A model generated the notes under the pieces. That model saw only the letters and a program-made list of their open reading frames with translations. It was not told where the DNA came from and searched no databases. Positions 30,831-38,572 of a DNA stretch of 50,289 bases are shown here, one piece after another. The stretch is from Prochlorococcus sp. AG-363-A16 (GTDB lineage: Bacteria; Cyanobacteriota; Cyanobacteriia; PCC-6307; Cyanobiaceae), in contig QCFB01000013.1 of assembly GCA_003280345.1 (NCBI GenBank), positions 1 through 50,289 on the forward strand, written 5' to 3'. How positions within the stretch are numbered: the first letter of the stretch is position 1; each line of letters opens with the position of its first letter. A program made the position numbers and the translations under genes.

Positions 30831-31622
30831 TCAAACCCAAGGATCTTCTTCTTCATCAAGGCTAATATTATAACCTTTAGAACCTTTTGAAATCTTTTTG
30901 TTTAAATCTAATTGATTAGTAAAGTTGTCTTTTCGCGAATCATCTCCCCAATCATCAAGAGGGTCAACATATGATGAGTCTACTACTCTGGAAGATTCAT
31001 CTGAAGAGTCTTCCCATGGTGGTTCTTCTAACCATCCCTCTAATCGATCAGTTGCACGATCTGTAAATTCGTTAATTTGATCTTTCCAAGTTCTTGATCG
31101 CTTAAGAAAAACCTGCCTAAAACTCGACTTAGCTAAAGGAATATCATCTAAAGAATCAAGATCAGTAGAAACCATACCTGGTTGTTGATCAATAATTCTA
31201 TGTAAAGGTAATCTCCATCGACTTGTACCTGGGATTCTTGGATCACTTCTAGATATTAAATAATATTGTATTTTTCCCGTTTTCGAATCAAAAACTAAAT
31301 CAGCAACTTCTCCTACACGTTGGCCTTTTTTATTTAATAAATCAGCTTCTAATAATGTAGGGATCCTATCAAGTGTAGCTTGATCAGACAAAGCAGGTTT
31401 TCCTTTAACAAAAGCTTCTTGATTACCTATTCCACGTAACTGATCTAAGCGCCAGATATGTTTTTCAAGATGAAGAAGAGAAGGACGTGTAACCCATCCA
31501 AGCAATCTATGAACAGGTGGATGCATCCAAGCCATAACACCTGGTCCATGATCTATACCTTTATCACACCTAACACGATGATGTAGAAGATCACTTAAAA
31601 TTAAGTCTTTAGGTAAAGTCAA
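30831..31622 (-). CDS. PRC-barrel domain protein
   Basis: The 263-residue protein has one PRC-barrel domain at about residues 95–155 (LLNKKGQRVGEVADLVFD… QYYLISR), possibly with a second degenerate half near the N-terminus, and an acidic, Ser/Asp-rich tail of about 70 residues. PRC-barrel domains occur in photosynthetic reaction centres and RNA-processing factors such as RimM, but no such role can be assigned. It is 2 bp after dnaN and 3 bp before purL, so it is co-transcribed with them. Confidence 0.8.
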   Translation of the reverse strand: MTLPKDLILSDLLHHRVRCDKGIDHGPGVMAWMHPPVHRLLGWVTRPSLLHLEKHIWRLDQLRGIGNQEAFVKGKPALSDQATLDRIPTLLEADLLNKKGQRVGEVADLVFDSKTGKIQYYLISRSDPRIPGTSRWRLPLHRIIDQQPGMVSTDLDSLDDIPLAKSSFRQVFLKRSRTWKDQINEFTDRATDRLEGWLEEPPWEDSSDESSRVVDSSYVDPLDDWGDDSRKDNFTNQLDLNKKISKGSKGYNISLDEEEDPWV

Positions 31623-31624
31623 TT

Positions 31625-32791
31625 TTAAGAACGTATTTGAACTGGCATAACTAAATATGTAAATAATTTTGTATCTCCAAATGGATTAAATATTGCTGGA
31701 GCAGTTGGAGCATTACATCGTAAAGTTATACGGTCTGAATTCATAACTTTTAATCCATCCAATAAATATCTAACATTAAATGCAATTTGTATATCATCTC
31801 CATCTAGTGTGCCAGATAAAGATTCAGATCCACTCCCTACATCTTGTGCATCTGCTGAAATATTAACAAGTTTAGAGTCTTTTTGAGTTGATAATTTAAT
31901 AACATTATTGTGTTGGTCAGCTAAAACAGCTATTCTTTCTAAAGCAGATATAAAAGTACATCTATCTAATTCTAATGAATGGGAAAATGTTTCAGGTATT
32001 AATTGTTTATAATTAGGATATGTACCTTCTAACGTTCTACTAGTAATAATTTGATTAGAGGCAAGAAAAACAACTTGACCACGATCATAGAATAAACTAA
32101 CAACATCATCTTCTTTCCATCCTCCTATTAACCTTTCTAATTCCCTTAAAGAGCGAGATGGAAGAGTAACCATAAATTTATTTGAATCATGTTCATTCTC
32201 ATCTTCAGACAGGACATCATCATTTAAAACTTCTTGCAAATTTAAAATAGCTAAACGATGACCATCAGTTGCTGCTGCTTCCATAGTATTTTTATCAAAA
32301 CATAAATGAACTCCTGTTAATATTTGCTTTGCTTCATCAGAACTGCTCGCAAAAAGTGTTGCTCTTAGCGACTTAAGAAGTGCCTCGGCTTTTAATTTCA
32401 GAGAAGTCCCACTTTCAACTAAAGGTAATTCAGGAAAATCATCTGCAGACATACCACGCATTTTATAAGTTCCACTCTTACTAATTAAATCAATCTGCTG
32501 ACCATCTGAATCAGAAGACAAAGTAATAGGAGATTCCGAAGATAATCGAGAAACTATTTCTGAAAATAATCGAGCAGGCAAAGTAGTTGCTCCACTGACT
32601 TCAACTTCAGCTGCAATCGAAGTTTGAATTCCTAAATTCAGATCAAACCCAGTCAGGCTAACCCTTCCAGTCCCTTCATCAGCTGTGAGCAAGACATTTG
32701 CCAACACAGGATGAGTCGGTCGAGACGCTACAGCTCTACTTACAAGCTGTAGCGCTGTATTGAGTTCAAGTTGAGAACAAACCAGTTTCAT
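31625..32791 (-). CDS. dnaN: DNA polymerase III beta subunit (sliding clamp)
   Basis: DnaN is the ring clamp that tethers DNA polymerase III to DNA. Starting at the ATG at 32791 gives 388 residues beginning MKLVCSQLELNTALQLVSRAV, the family N-terminus; seven further upstream codons do not match. Three repeated clamp domains are evident, with a C-terminal FTYLVMPVQIRS end. The gene abuts the proposed replication origin and heads the dnaN–PRC–purL–purF string. Confidence 0.97.
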   Translation of the reverse strand: MKLVCSQLELNTALQLVSRAVASRPTHPVLANVLLTADEGTGRVSLTGFDLNLGIQTSIAAEVEVSGATTLPARLFSEIVSRLSSESPITLSSDSDGQQIDLISKSGTYKMRGMSADDFPELPLVESGTSLKLKAEALLKSLRATLFASSSDEAKQILTGVHLCFDKNTMEAAATDGHRLAILNLQEVLNDDVLSEDENEHDSNKFMVTLPSRSLRELERLIGGWKEDDVVSLFYDRGQVVFLASNQIITSRTLEGTYPNYKQLIPETFSHSLELDRCTFISALERIAVLADQHNNVIKLSTQKDSKLVNISADAQDVGSGSESLSGTLDGDDIQIAFNVRYLLDGLKVMNSDRITLRCNAPTAPAIFNPFGDTKLFTYLVMPVQIRS

Positions 32792-33181
32792 CGATCTAAC
32801 CCAACCATCCAAAGCTTGAAAAGGAGTCCCAAGATTTCACAAAAAATACAAAAATGCAATGACCTGATTTTATTTCGATTTTAGATTTCTTCTTCTTTTC
32901 TTAATTTCTTAAAAAGATATAAATCCGTAGTAGTAGTGCTTGAGGAAAGAGTGGAAAAGCCATATTTTCATTGAAACAACTCTAATTTGCGATTTTAATG
33001 ATGTGGAAAAGCTTTATTGCTTATATGGAAAACAAAAGGAATTCCACCTTTTTCTAGCTTTGGGGAAAACTTAGAAATCAAAAAAGAAACTTTTTAGAGG
33101 TTTTCCCCAGTTTTTTTAATCAAAATCTAAGTAATTCCCCAGTCAGAAAAAAAATTGTCTGTATAGTTTTGTTTAATATTT
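32792..33181. other. putative chromosomal replication origin (oriC) beside dnaN
   Basis: This 390-bp gene-free, AT-rich stretch between dnaN and thrC contains clustered DnaA-box-like 9-mers of the cyanobacterial type TTTTCCACA. Minus-strand copies are at 33002–33010 (perfect), 32950–32958, 33024–33032 and 33061–33069 (8/9 each), and 32941–32949 (7/9). A plus-strand copy is at 33101–33109 (8/9). Three direct TAG triplets (CTA on the minus strand, 32928–32936) lie 4 bp from the weakest box, followed by an A/T-rich run at 32880–32924 that could unwind. No competing gene is visible. Confidence 0.75.
33061..33109. repeat. perfect 10-bp inverted repeat in oriC candidate
   Basis: TGGGGAAAAC (33061–33070) and GTTTTCCCCA (33100–33109) are exact inverted copies separated by 29 bp. 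Each arm contains a DnaA-box-like TTTTCCCCA 9-mer. They could place two DnaA molecules in opposite orientation, or form a hairpin. Confidence 0.8.
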
Positions 33182-34288
33182 TTATAAGCTCATAGCTTTT
33201 GCAACGGTTTTTATATTTGCTTCAATGCCTGAATTAAAAATAGAATCATTATTATTGATCGCACATTCTGGGTCTTTTAAACCATTACCTGTGAGAACAC
33301 AAACAATCGTTGATTCATCTGGGACTTGATTTTTATTTTTTAAAAGGCCAGCTACTGATGCAGCACTTGCTGGCTCACAGAAAATACCTTCTTCTTTGCC
33401 AAGCATTTTGTATGCTTCGATTATTTCTTCATCTGAAACTGAGTCAAAAATACCATTACTTTCTTTTTGTGCTGATATTGCTTTTTCACGATTAACTGGA
33501 TTACCAATTCGGATTGCTGTAGCAATTGTATTAGGCTCTTTTACAAGAGTATTTAATACTAATGGGGCTGAACCACTTGCTTGAAAACCCATCATTCTAG
33601 GTAGTTTTTTTGACTTTTTAGCTTCAAAATATTCTTTAAAACCCATCCAATACGCGGTTATATTTCCAGCATTTCCCATTGGTATACATAGCCAATCAGG
33701 AGCTTCTTCTAGTGAATCAATAATTTCAAATGACGCAGTTTTTTGTCCTTGTATTCTGAATGGATTAACTGAATTTACAAGTGTTACTGGGTATTTACTT
33801 GCTATTTCTCGAACGATATCTAATGCATGATCAAAATTTCCTTTAATGGCTAAAACTTCTGCTCCATAGACTAATGCTTGGGCTAATTTGCCTTGCGCAA
33901 CATATCCATCAGGTATTAAAACAAAGGTTCGCATACCACCTCTTCTTGCATAAGCAGCAGCAGAAGCAGATGTATTTCCTGTACTTGCGCAAATTACAGC
34001 TTCGCAACCCTCTTCTTTCGCTTTACTGATAGCCATTGTCATACCTCTATCTTTAAAGGAACCTGTTGGGTTAAGACCGTCATATTTGACATAGACTTTT
34101 ACGTTTCTTCCAATACGTTCTTCAACTGAACTCACTGGGATCAGGGGTGTGTTCCCTTCTTGGAGGGTGATTACTGGTGTTTTGTTAGAGACTGGCAGCC
34201 AAGATCTATATGATTCAATCAGACCTGGCCAGTGTTCTCTTTTTGCATTATCAGAAATGCTTTTATCAAGCTTTTGGAGAACAGACAC
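33182..34288 (-). CDS. thrC: threonine synthase
   Basis: ThrC converts O-phosphohomoserine to threonine using PLP. The 368-residue protein has the PLP lysine in PTGSFKDRGM, the phosphate-binding GNTSASAAAYA loop and the C-terminal EPASAASVAG segment, as in the fold type II family. It is transcribed toward the origin and ends against it. The upstream hydrolase-like gene ends 33 bp away on the same strand. Confidence 0.96.
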   Translation of the reverse strand: MSVLQKLDKSISDNAKREHWPGLIESYRSWLPVSNKTPVITLQEGNTPLIPVSSVEERIGRNVKVYVKYDGLNPTGSFKDRGMTMAISKAKEEGCEAVICASTGNTSASAAAYARRGGMRTFVLIPDGYVAQGKLAQALVYGAEVLAIKGNFDHALDIVREIASKYPVTLVNSVNPFRIQGQKTASFEIIDSLEEAPDWLCIPMGNAGNITAYWMGFKEYFEAKKSKKLPRMMGFQASGSAPLVLNTLVKEPNTIATAIRIGNPVNREKAISAQKESNGIFDSVSDEEIIEAYKMLGKEEGIFCEPASAASVAGLLKNKNQVPDESTIVCVLTGNGLKDPECAINNNDSIFNSGIEANIKTVAKAMSL

Positions 34289-34321
34289 TTTGAATGACCA
34301 TTAGTTATAAGAATCTAACCC

Positions 34322-34891
34322 TTAGGGCTTTCTTTCTTTAAGTCTTTCCAGTGGTGAACTTGAAAAAAATTTCACAAGATCAGTCATTGACTCTACTTTA
34401 TTTGTTATTTGAAACAGTGCAGGTAGATTAATCGCGATAACTTTATTCGGATAAGATTTCAAAAATTGAACTAAACTTAACTCTCCATTACCTATTAATA
34501 TTCCATTGATAACACCTGCTCTTATTGCAGGAATACTTACTGCTTTGTCTGGAACTTTTATAGGATAAATAATTTGGGCTACTCTATTGATGATTGCGTT
34601 TCCAATAGAGCTATACATCAATTTGCTTGTTAGTACTAAAGGCAGGTCAAATTTTTCATTTAAGAATAAAGATATCTTTTGAGGATCTTGATTACTAAAT
34701 CTCAGGACATCTTCTAATAAACCCTTTGCTTTTCCTGTCTTTGCAAGGTGCTCAACATTTTCTATTGAAATTGTTCTTCTAAATGCACCACTTACAAAGG
34801 CTATTTCTTCAGCTGCTTTAGTTCTTGCAGGGAAACAAATACAAAGCAATGATAAAAGTAAAACACAACTTTTAGCATATTGATATTTCAT
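34322..34891 (-). CDS. exported DUF1400-like protein (alpha/beta-hydrolase-associated)
   Basis: The 189-residue protein has a signal peptide with a basic start, a hydrophobic core at about residues 9–20 and an ARTKA|A-type cleavage site. The mature part resembles DUF1400, a cyanobacterial domain usually found N-terminal to alpha/beta hydrolases (SGAFRRTISIENVEHLAKTG). No hydrolase nucleophile motif or catalytic domain follows. It overlaps the ABC1 kinase by the 4-bp ATGA, implying coupling. The function is unknown. Confidence 0.75.
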   Translation of the reverse strand: MKYQYAKSCVLLLSLLCICFPARTKAAEEIAFVSGAFRRTISIENVEHLAKTGKAKGLLEDVLRFSNQDPQKISLFLNEKFDLPLVLTSKLMYSSIGNAIINRVAQIIYPIKVPDKAVSIPAIRAGVINGILIGNGELSLVQFLKSYPNKVIAINLPALFQITNKVESMTDLVKFFSSSPLERLKERKP

Positions 34892-36765
34892 TGAGGTACT
34901 CCAGCTGCAACCTTTACCATTCTTACCATCCCTTTTTCTGCAACACGCTTTACTACTGTTAGACTCATTTTTCTAATATCTGGTTCTTTTAGCAATCTTG
35001 GCAACCTTGTAATTATAAGCTCTAATTTAAAACCTGGAAGATCTTTTACAATATTGATTAGTTTTTTGATTGGCTTTATTTTGATAAGGAATGATTCATT
35101 ACCAATGTTTTTTTGAAAATTCGCTTCTATTGTTTTAGATTGCATTCTTTTTGGTAATTTATTGTTGATTTTTTGTACAGCAAACCAATTAATACTATCC
35201 ATACGATTCACAATTGATTCAACGAGCTCTTTTCTTAAAATTCCTCCATGTGGGGAGAATAAAAAGTCAAGCATTTGGTCAATTAATTTTTCTAAATCTA
35301 AATCTAATTGGCTTGCAGCACTTGTTATTAGATCTTCCAACCTATTCCAACGAAATTCATTGCTATCAAATAACATTTCTTTTAGACTTTGACGTAATTG
35401 TGGGTCGGGATCTTCCATTAGTCTTCTAGCAAAATAGGGGTAAGCTGCCCCTAAGATTTTGAATTCAGGATCAACACTTAATGCAATTCCTTCCAAGGTT
35501 ATTAGGGATCTAATTATTAATGCATAATAGGGAGGTACACGGAATGGAAATTTATACATTACACCTGATAGATCATCAGTTACACTTTTAAAGTCCATTT
35601 TGCTAACACCTATTTCTAATGCATTAGTAAATACATTTTCAAATGCTGGAACTATTGGCTCTAGATTTACATCTTCAGCTAAGAATCCTAGTTTTACAAA
35701 ATCTTTTGAAAGTTTATTAAAGCTACGATTAACTAAATGAACTACGGCTTGAATTAATCCTGTTCTGGAGTTTTTAGAAACTTCACTCATCATTCCAAAA
35801 TCTAAATAACACAATCTTCCATCGGATAACGCTAATAGATTTCCTGGATGAGGATCAGCATGAAAGAAACCATGCTCTAATAATTGTTGAAGACTACAGT
35901 TAACTCCTATTTCAATCATCTCGTCAGGGTCGATCCCAAGTTTTTTCACAGCTTCTATATTGGTCAGCTTTATACCATCAATCCATTCCATAGTTAACAC
36001 TCTTCTGCTAGTTGCCTCTGAAAAAATCTTTGGAACTGCGATTTTTGAATTATGTTTATGTAGCTCTTGAAATCTCTTAGCATTATTAGCTTCATTAAGG
36101 TAATCCATTTCTTCAAATACACGCATTCCTAGCTCATCTATTAGAGCAACTAAGTCGCTCCTAATTAGGCCAACATTCTTGTTTAACCAATCTGCAATGA
36201 TTCTGACAATATATAAATCTAAAGTTATTTGTTCGCGCAATCCAGGTCTTTGCACTTTAACGGCAACTGCTTCTCCTGTTTTTAATTTTCCTTTATGCAC
36301 TTGTCCTAATGATGCTGCTGATATTGGCTCTTTGTCTAATTTTTCAAATAAGTCTTCTATTTTGATTTCTAAATCTTCTTCAATACATGCCATTGCTAAA
36401 GAACCTTTAAAACCAGGTAGCTGATCTTGTAGTTGAGCTAATTCTTCTAGAACAATGACTGGAATAATATCTGGCCTGGTTGATAAGGCTTGACCGGCTT
36501 TGATAAATGCTGGACCAAGACTTACTAGTAATTCAGAAAATTCTCTTGCTCTTCTTTTTGCGTATTTCTCATCTTTCAGTAGTCCAATCAATTTATCTAT
36601 AGCTACTGCTATTAAAAAGAGTCCAATTGGAACCAGTGTTTGCCAAAGCCTCTTGAGTAGACGAAGTGGGCTCCCCTTATAGATTTTTGAAATTGCAATG
36701 GGGTCATATTCGAGGAGTCCAGCAGCCTCGATGAAATCTCCTAATTCTTCTGCCATTTTTTTCAT
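34888..36765 (-). CDS. ABC1/AarF/UbiB family atypical kinase
   Basis: The 625-residue protein has the ABC1 hallmark motifs in order. These are KAGQALSTRPDI (KxGQ extension), AAASLGQVHKG (Ala-rich nucleotide loop), the HADPHPGN catalytic loop and LDFGMM (DFG equivalent). A C-terminal helical extension with membrane-associated stretches follows. UbiB-type proteins support quinone lipid synthesis, and cyanobacterial and plastid members affect prenyl lipids and stress. It diverges from recN. Confidence 0.92.
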   Translation of the reverse strand: MKKMAEELGDFIEAAGLLEYDPIAISKIYKGSPLRLLKRLWQTLVPIGLFLIAVAIDKLIGLLKDEKYAKRRAREFSELLVSLGPAFIKAGQALSTRPDIIPVIVLEELAQLQDQLPGFKGSLAMACIEEDLEIKIEDLFEKLDKEPISAASLGQVHKGKLKTGEAVAVKVQRPGLREQITLDLYIVRIIADWLNKNVGLIRSDLVALIDELGMRVFEEMDYLNEANNAKRFQELHKHNSKIAVPKIFSEATSRRVLTMEWIDGIKLTNIEAVKKLGIDPDEMIEIGVNCSLQQLLEHGFFHADPHPGNLLALSDGRLCYLDFGMMSEVSKNSRTGLIQAVVHLVNRSFNKLSKDFVKLGFLAEDVNLEPIVPAFENVFTNALEIGVSKMDFKSVTDDLSGVMYKFPFRVPPYYALIIRSLITLEGIALSVDPEFKILGAAYPYFARRLMEDPDPQLRQSLKEMLFDSNEFRWNRLEDLITSAASQLDLDLEKLIDQMLDFLFSPHGGILRKELVESIVNRMDSINWFAVQKINNKLPKRMQSKTIEANFQKNIGNESFLIKIKPIKKLINIVKDLPGFKLELIITRLPRLLKEPDIRKMSLTVVKRVAEKGMVRMVKVAAGVPQ

Positions 36766-36838
36766 GGCGAACGATTTCCAACCCCCTTATAAACCAGCCT
36801 AATTGTCGCTACCGTCGTTTTGGTTGTTGGTTTTGACA

Positions 36839-38527
36839 GTGTTAGTTGGCTTAAGGCTTCAGAACATAGCGCTTATTGATAAGTTGGAACTGGCTTTTGA
36901 AAAGGGTTTTACTGTTTTAACAGGAGAAACAGGTGCTGGTAAGTCCATTTTGCTAGATGCGTTGGATATTTTGCTTGGTGGCGGTCAATCATCTGTTGGT
37001 ATGCGGTTTTTAAGAAATGGTTCCAAAGCCTGTCAAATTGAGGCTACTTTCTTGGTTAGTTCCTCTGTTAAATCTTGGCTAACCAATAATGATTTTGATG
37101 TTGAAGAGGATGAATTGTTTATTTGTCGTGAATGGCGCTTGAAGGATGATCGTATTTCAAGTCGATGCAGATTAAATGGAATAGTGATTAACAAACAGCA
37201 ATTGTGTGATTTACGACCTTTGTTAATTGATCTTACAGCTCAAGGTCAAGCACATTATTTATCTTCTTCTTCAAATCAATTGTGTTATTTAGATCGATTT
37301 GGTGGCCCTAACCTTCAAAAGGCATTATGTAATGTTAAGCGTAGTTGGAAAACTTGGCGTGAATCTGCAGTTGCATTAAATATGGCTGAAGTTAAATGGA
37401 ATCAATTGCAAAAAGAATCCAAAAATTTAAAACAATGTATGGATGATTTAGATTCTGCCCATTTAGATGATCCTTCCGAAGAACAAAATCTAAAAATTGA
37501 TGAAGAGCGTTTAGTTAATGCAGTCAGATTGCAGGAGGGCATTGCTAAATTGCTTTTTTCTTTACAGGAAGGTACCGATCAACTTCCATCTTTAATTGAT
37601 CAATTGGGTGTATGTATACAAGAATTACAAATTATTAGTGAACTTGACCCTTCTTTGGGAGTGTCTTTGAAAAAACTTTTAGGTTTGCAGGAAACTTTAC
37701 AAGAAGTTAATGCAGAAATTGAGCAATATGGCTCATTTCTGGAAAGTGATTCTTCTCGGCTTGTTGAAGTTCAAGAAAGACTTGCCTTGTTAAAGCGATT
37801 ACAACGTTCTTATAATCTGGATTTATCACAGTTAATTTGTAGGAGAGATGAAATTCGTGATTCTTTAACGGTTGATGGCTCTGATGATTTTCTTAAAAAA
37901 TTAGCAATGGATGAAATATTAGCTAGAAAAGATCGAGATTATAACAATAATATTTTGACCAATTTTCGTAGAAGCTTAGCTATTGATTTAGAAAAGAAAA
38001 TGATGAAATATCTGCGTCCATTAGGGCTTTCAAATGCTTGTTTTAAAGTCCAATTAAATAAATCAGAGCCTAGAGAAAATGGAGTTGATTCTATAAGCTT
38101 TTTGTTTTCTGCAAATCCTGGCCAAAGTTTAAAGCCTTTGATAGAGGTTGCCTCTGGAGGGGAAATGTCACGCTGCATGCTGGCTTTGAAAACTCTTCTA
38201 TCTCAAGTTGATGATTCGAGCACTTTGATTTTCGATGAAATTGATTCTGGTGTCAGTGGCCGTGTGAGTAGGGCTATAGCTTCTACTCTTAAGGAGCTAT
38301 CAACGAAGCGACAAGTGTTTTGTGTAACTCATCAACCTTTAGTAGCTGCTGTTGCTGACCATCACTTTTGTGTCAGAAAGGTAGTGGAGAATGGGGATAC
38401 ACGTTCTGAAGTCTGTTCTCTTCAAGACGATGCATCTCGTCGTAAGGAATTAGCTGAGTTAGCGGGTGGAGATTTTGATGAAGCTAGAGCTTATGCAGCT
38501 AGCTTGTTGGATAAGAAAGCTGCCTAA
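36839..38527 (+). CDS. recN: DNA repair protein RecN
   Basis: RecN is an SMC-like ATPase acting in double-strand-break repair. The Walker A loop GETGAGKS lies near the N-terminus, a coiled-coil-rich middle follows, and the C-terminal ABC signature and Walker B region reads LIFDEIDSGVSGR. The frame is open from a TTG at 36803. The GTG at 36839 gives the usual N-terminus (LVGLRLQNIALIDKLEL), so I prefer it. uvrA follows after 45 bp in the same direction. Confidence 0.93.
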   Translation: MLVGLRLQNIALIDKLELAFEKGFTVLTGETGAGKSILLDALDILLGGGQSSVGMRFLRNGSKACQIEATFLVSSSVKSWLTNNDFDVEEDELFICREWRLKDDRISSRCRLNGIVINKQQLCDLRPLLIDLTAQGQAHYLSSSSNQLCYLDRFGGPNLQKALCNVKRSWKTWRESAVALNMAEVKWNQLQKESKNLKQCMDDLDSAHLDDPSEEQNLKIDEERLVNAVRLQEGIAKLLFSLQEGTDQLPSLIDQLGVCIQELQIISELDPSLGVSLKKLLGLQETLQEVNAEIEQYGSFLESDSSRLVEVQERLALLKRLQRSYNLDLSQLICRRDEIRDSLTVDGSDDFLKKLAMDEILARKDRDYNNNILTNFRRSLAIDLEKKMMKYLRPLGLSNACFKVQLNKSEPRENGVDSISFLFSANPGQSLKPLIEVASGGEMSRCMLALKTLLSQVDDSSTLIFDEIDSGVSGRVSRAIASTLKELSTKRQVFCVTHQPLVAAVADHHFCVRKVVENGDTRSEVCSLQDDASRRKELAELAGGDFDEARAYAASLLDKKAA

Positions 38528-38572
38528 GCGGATCGCTCTTAATTAGACTCTTGTGCTGCTTCTTGATTCCTT

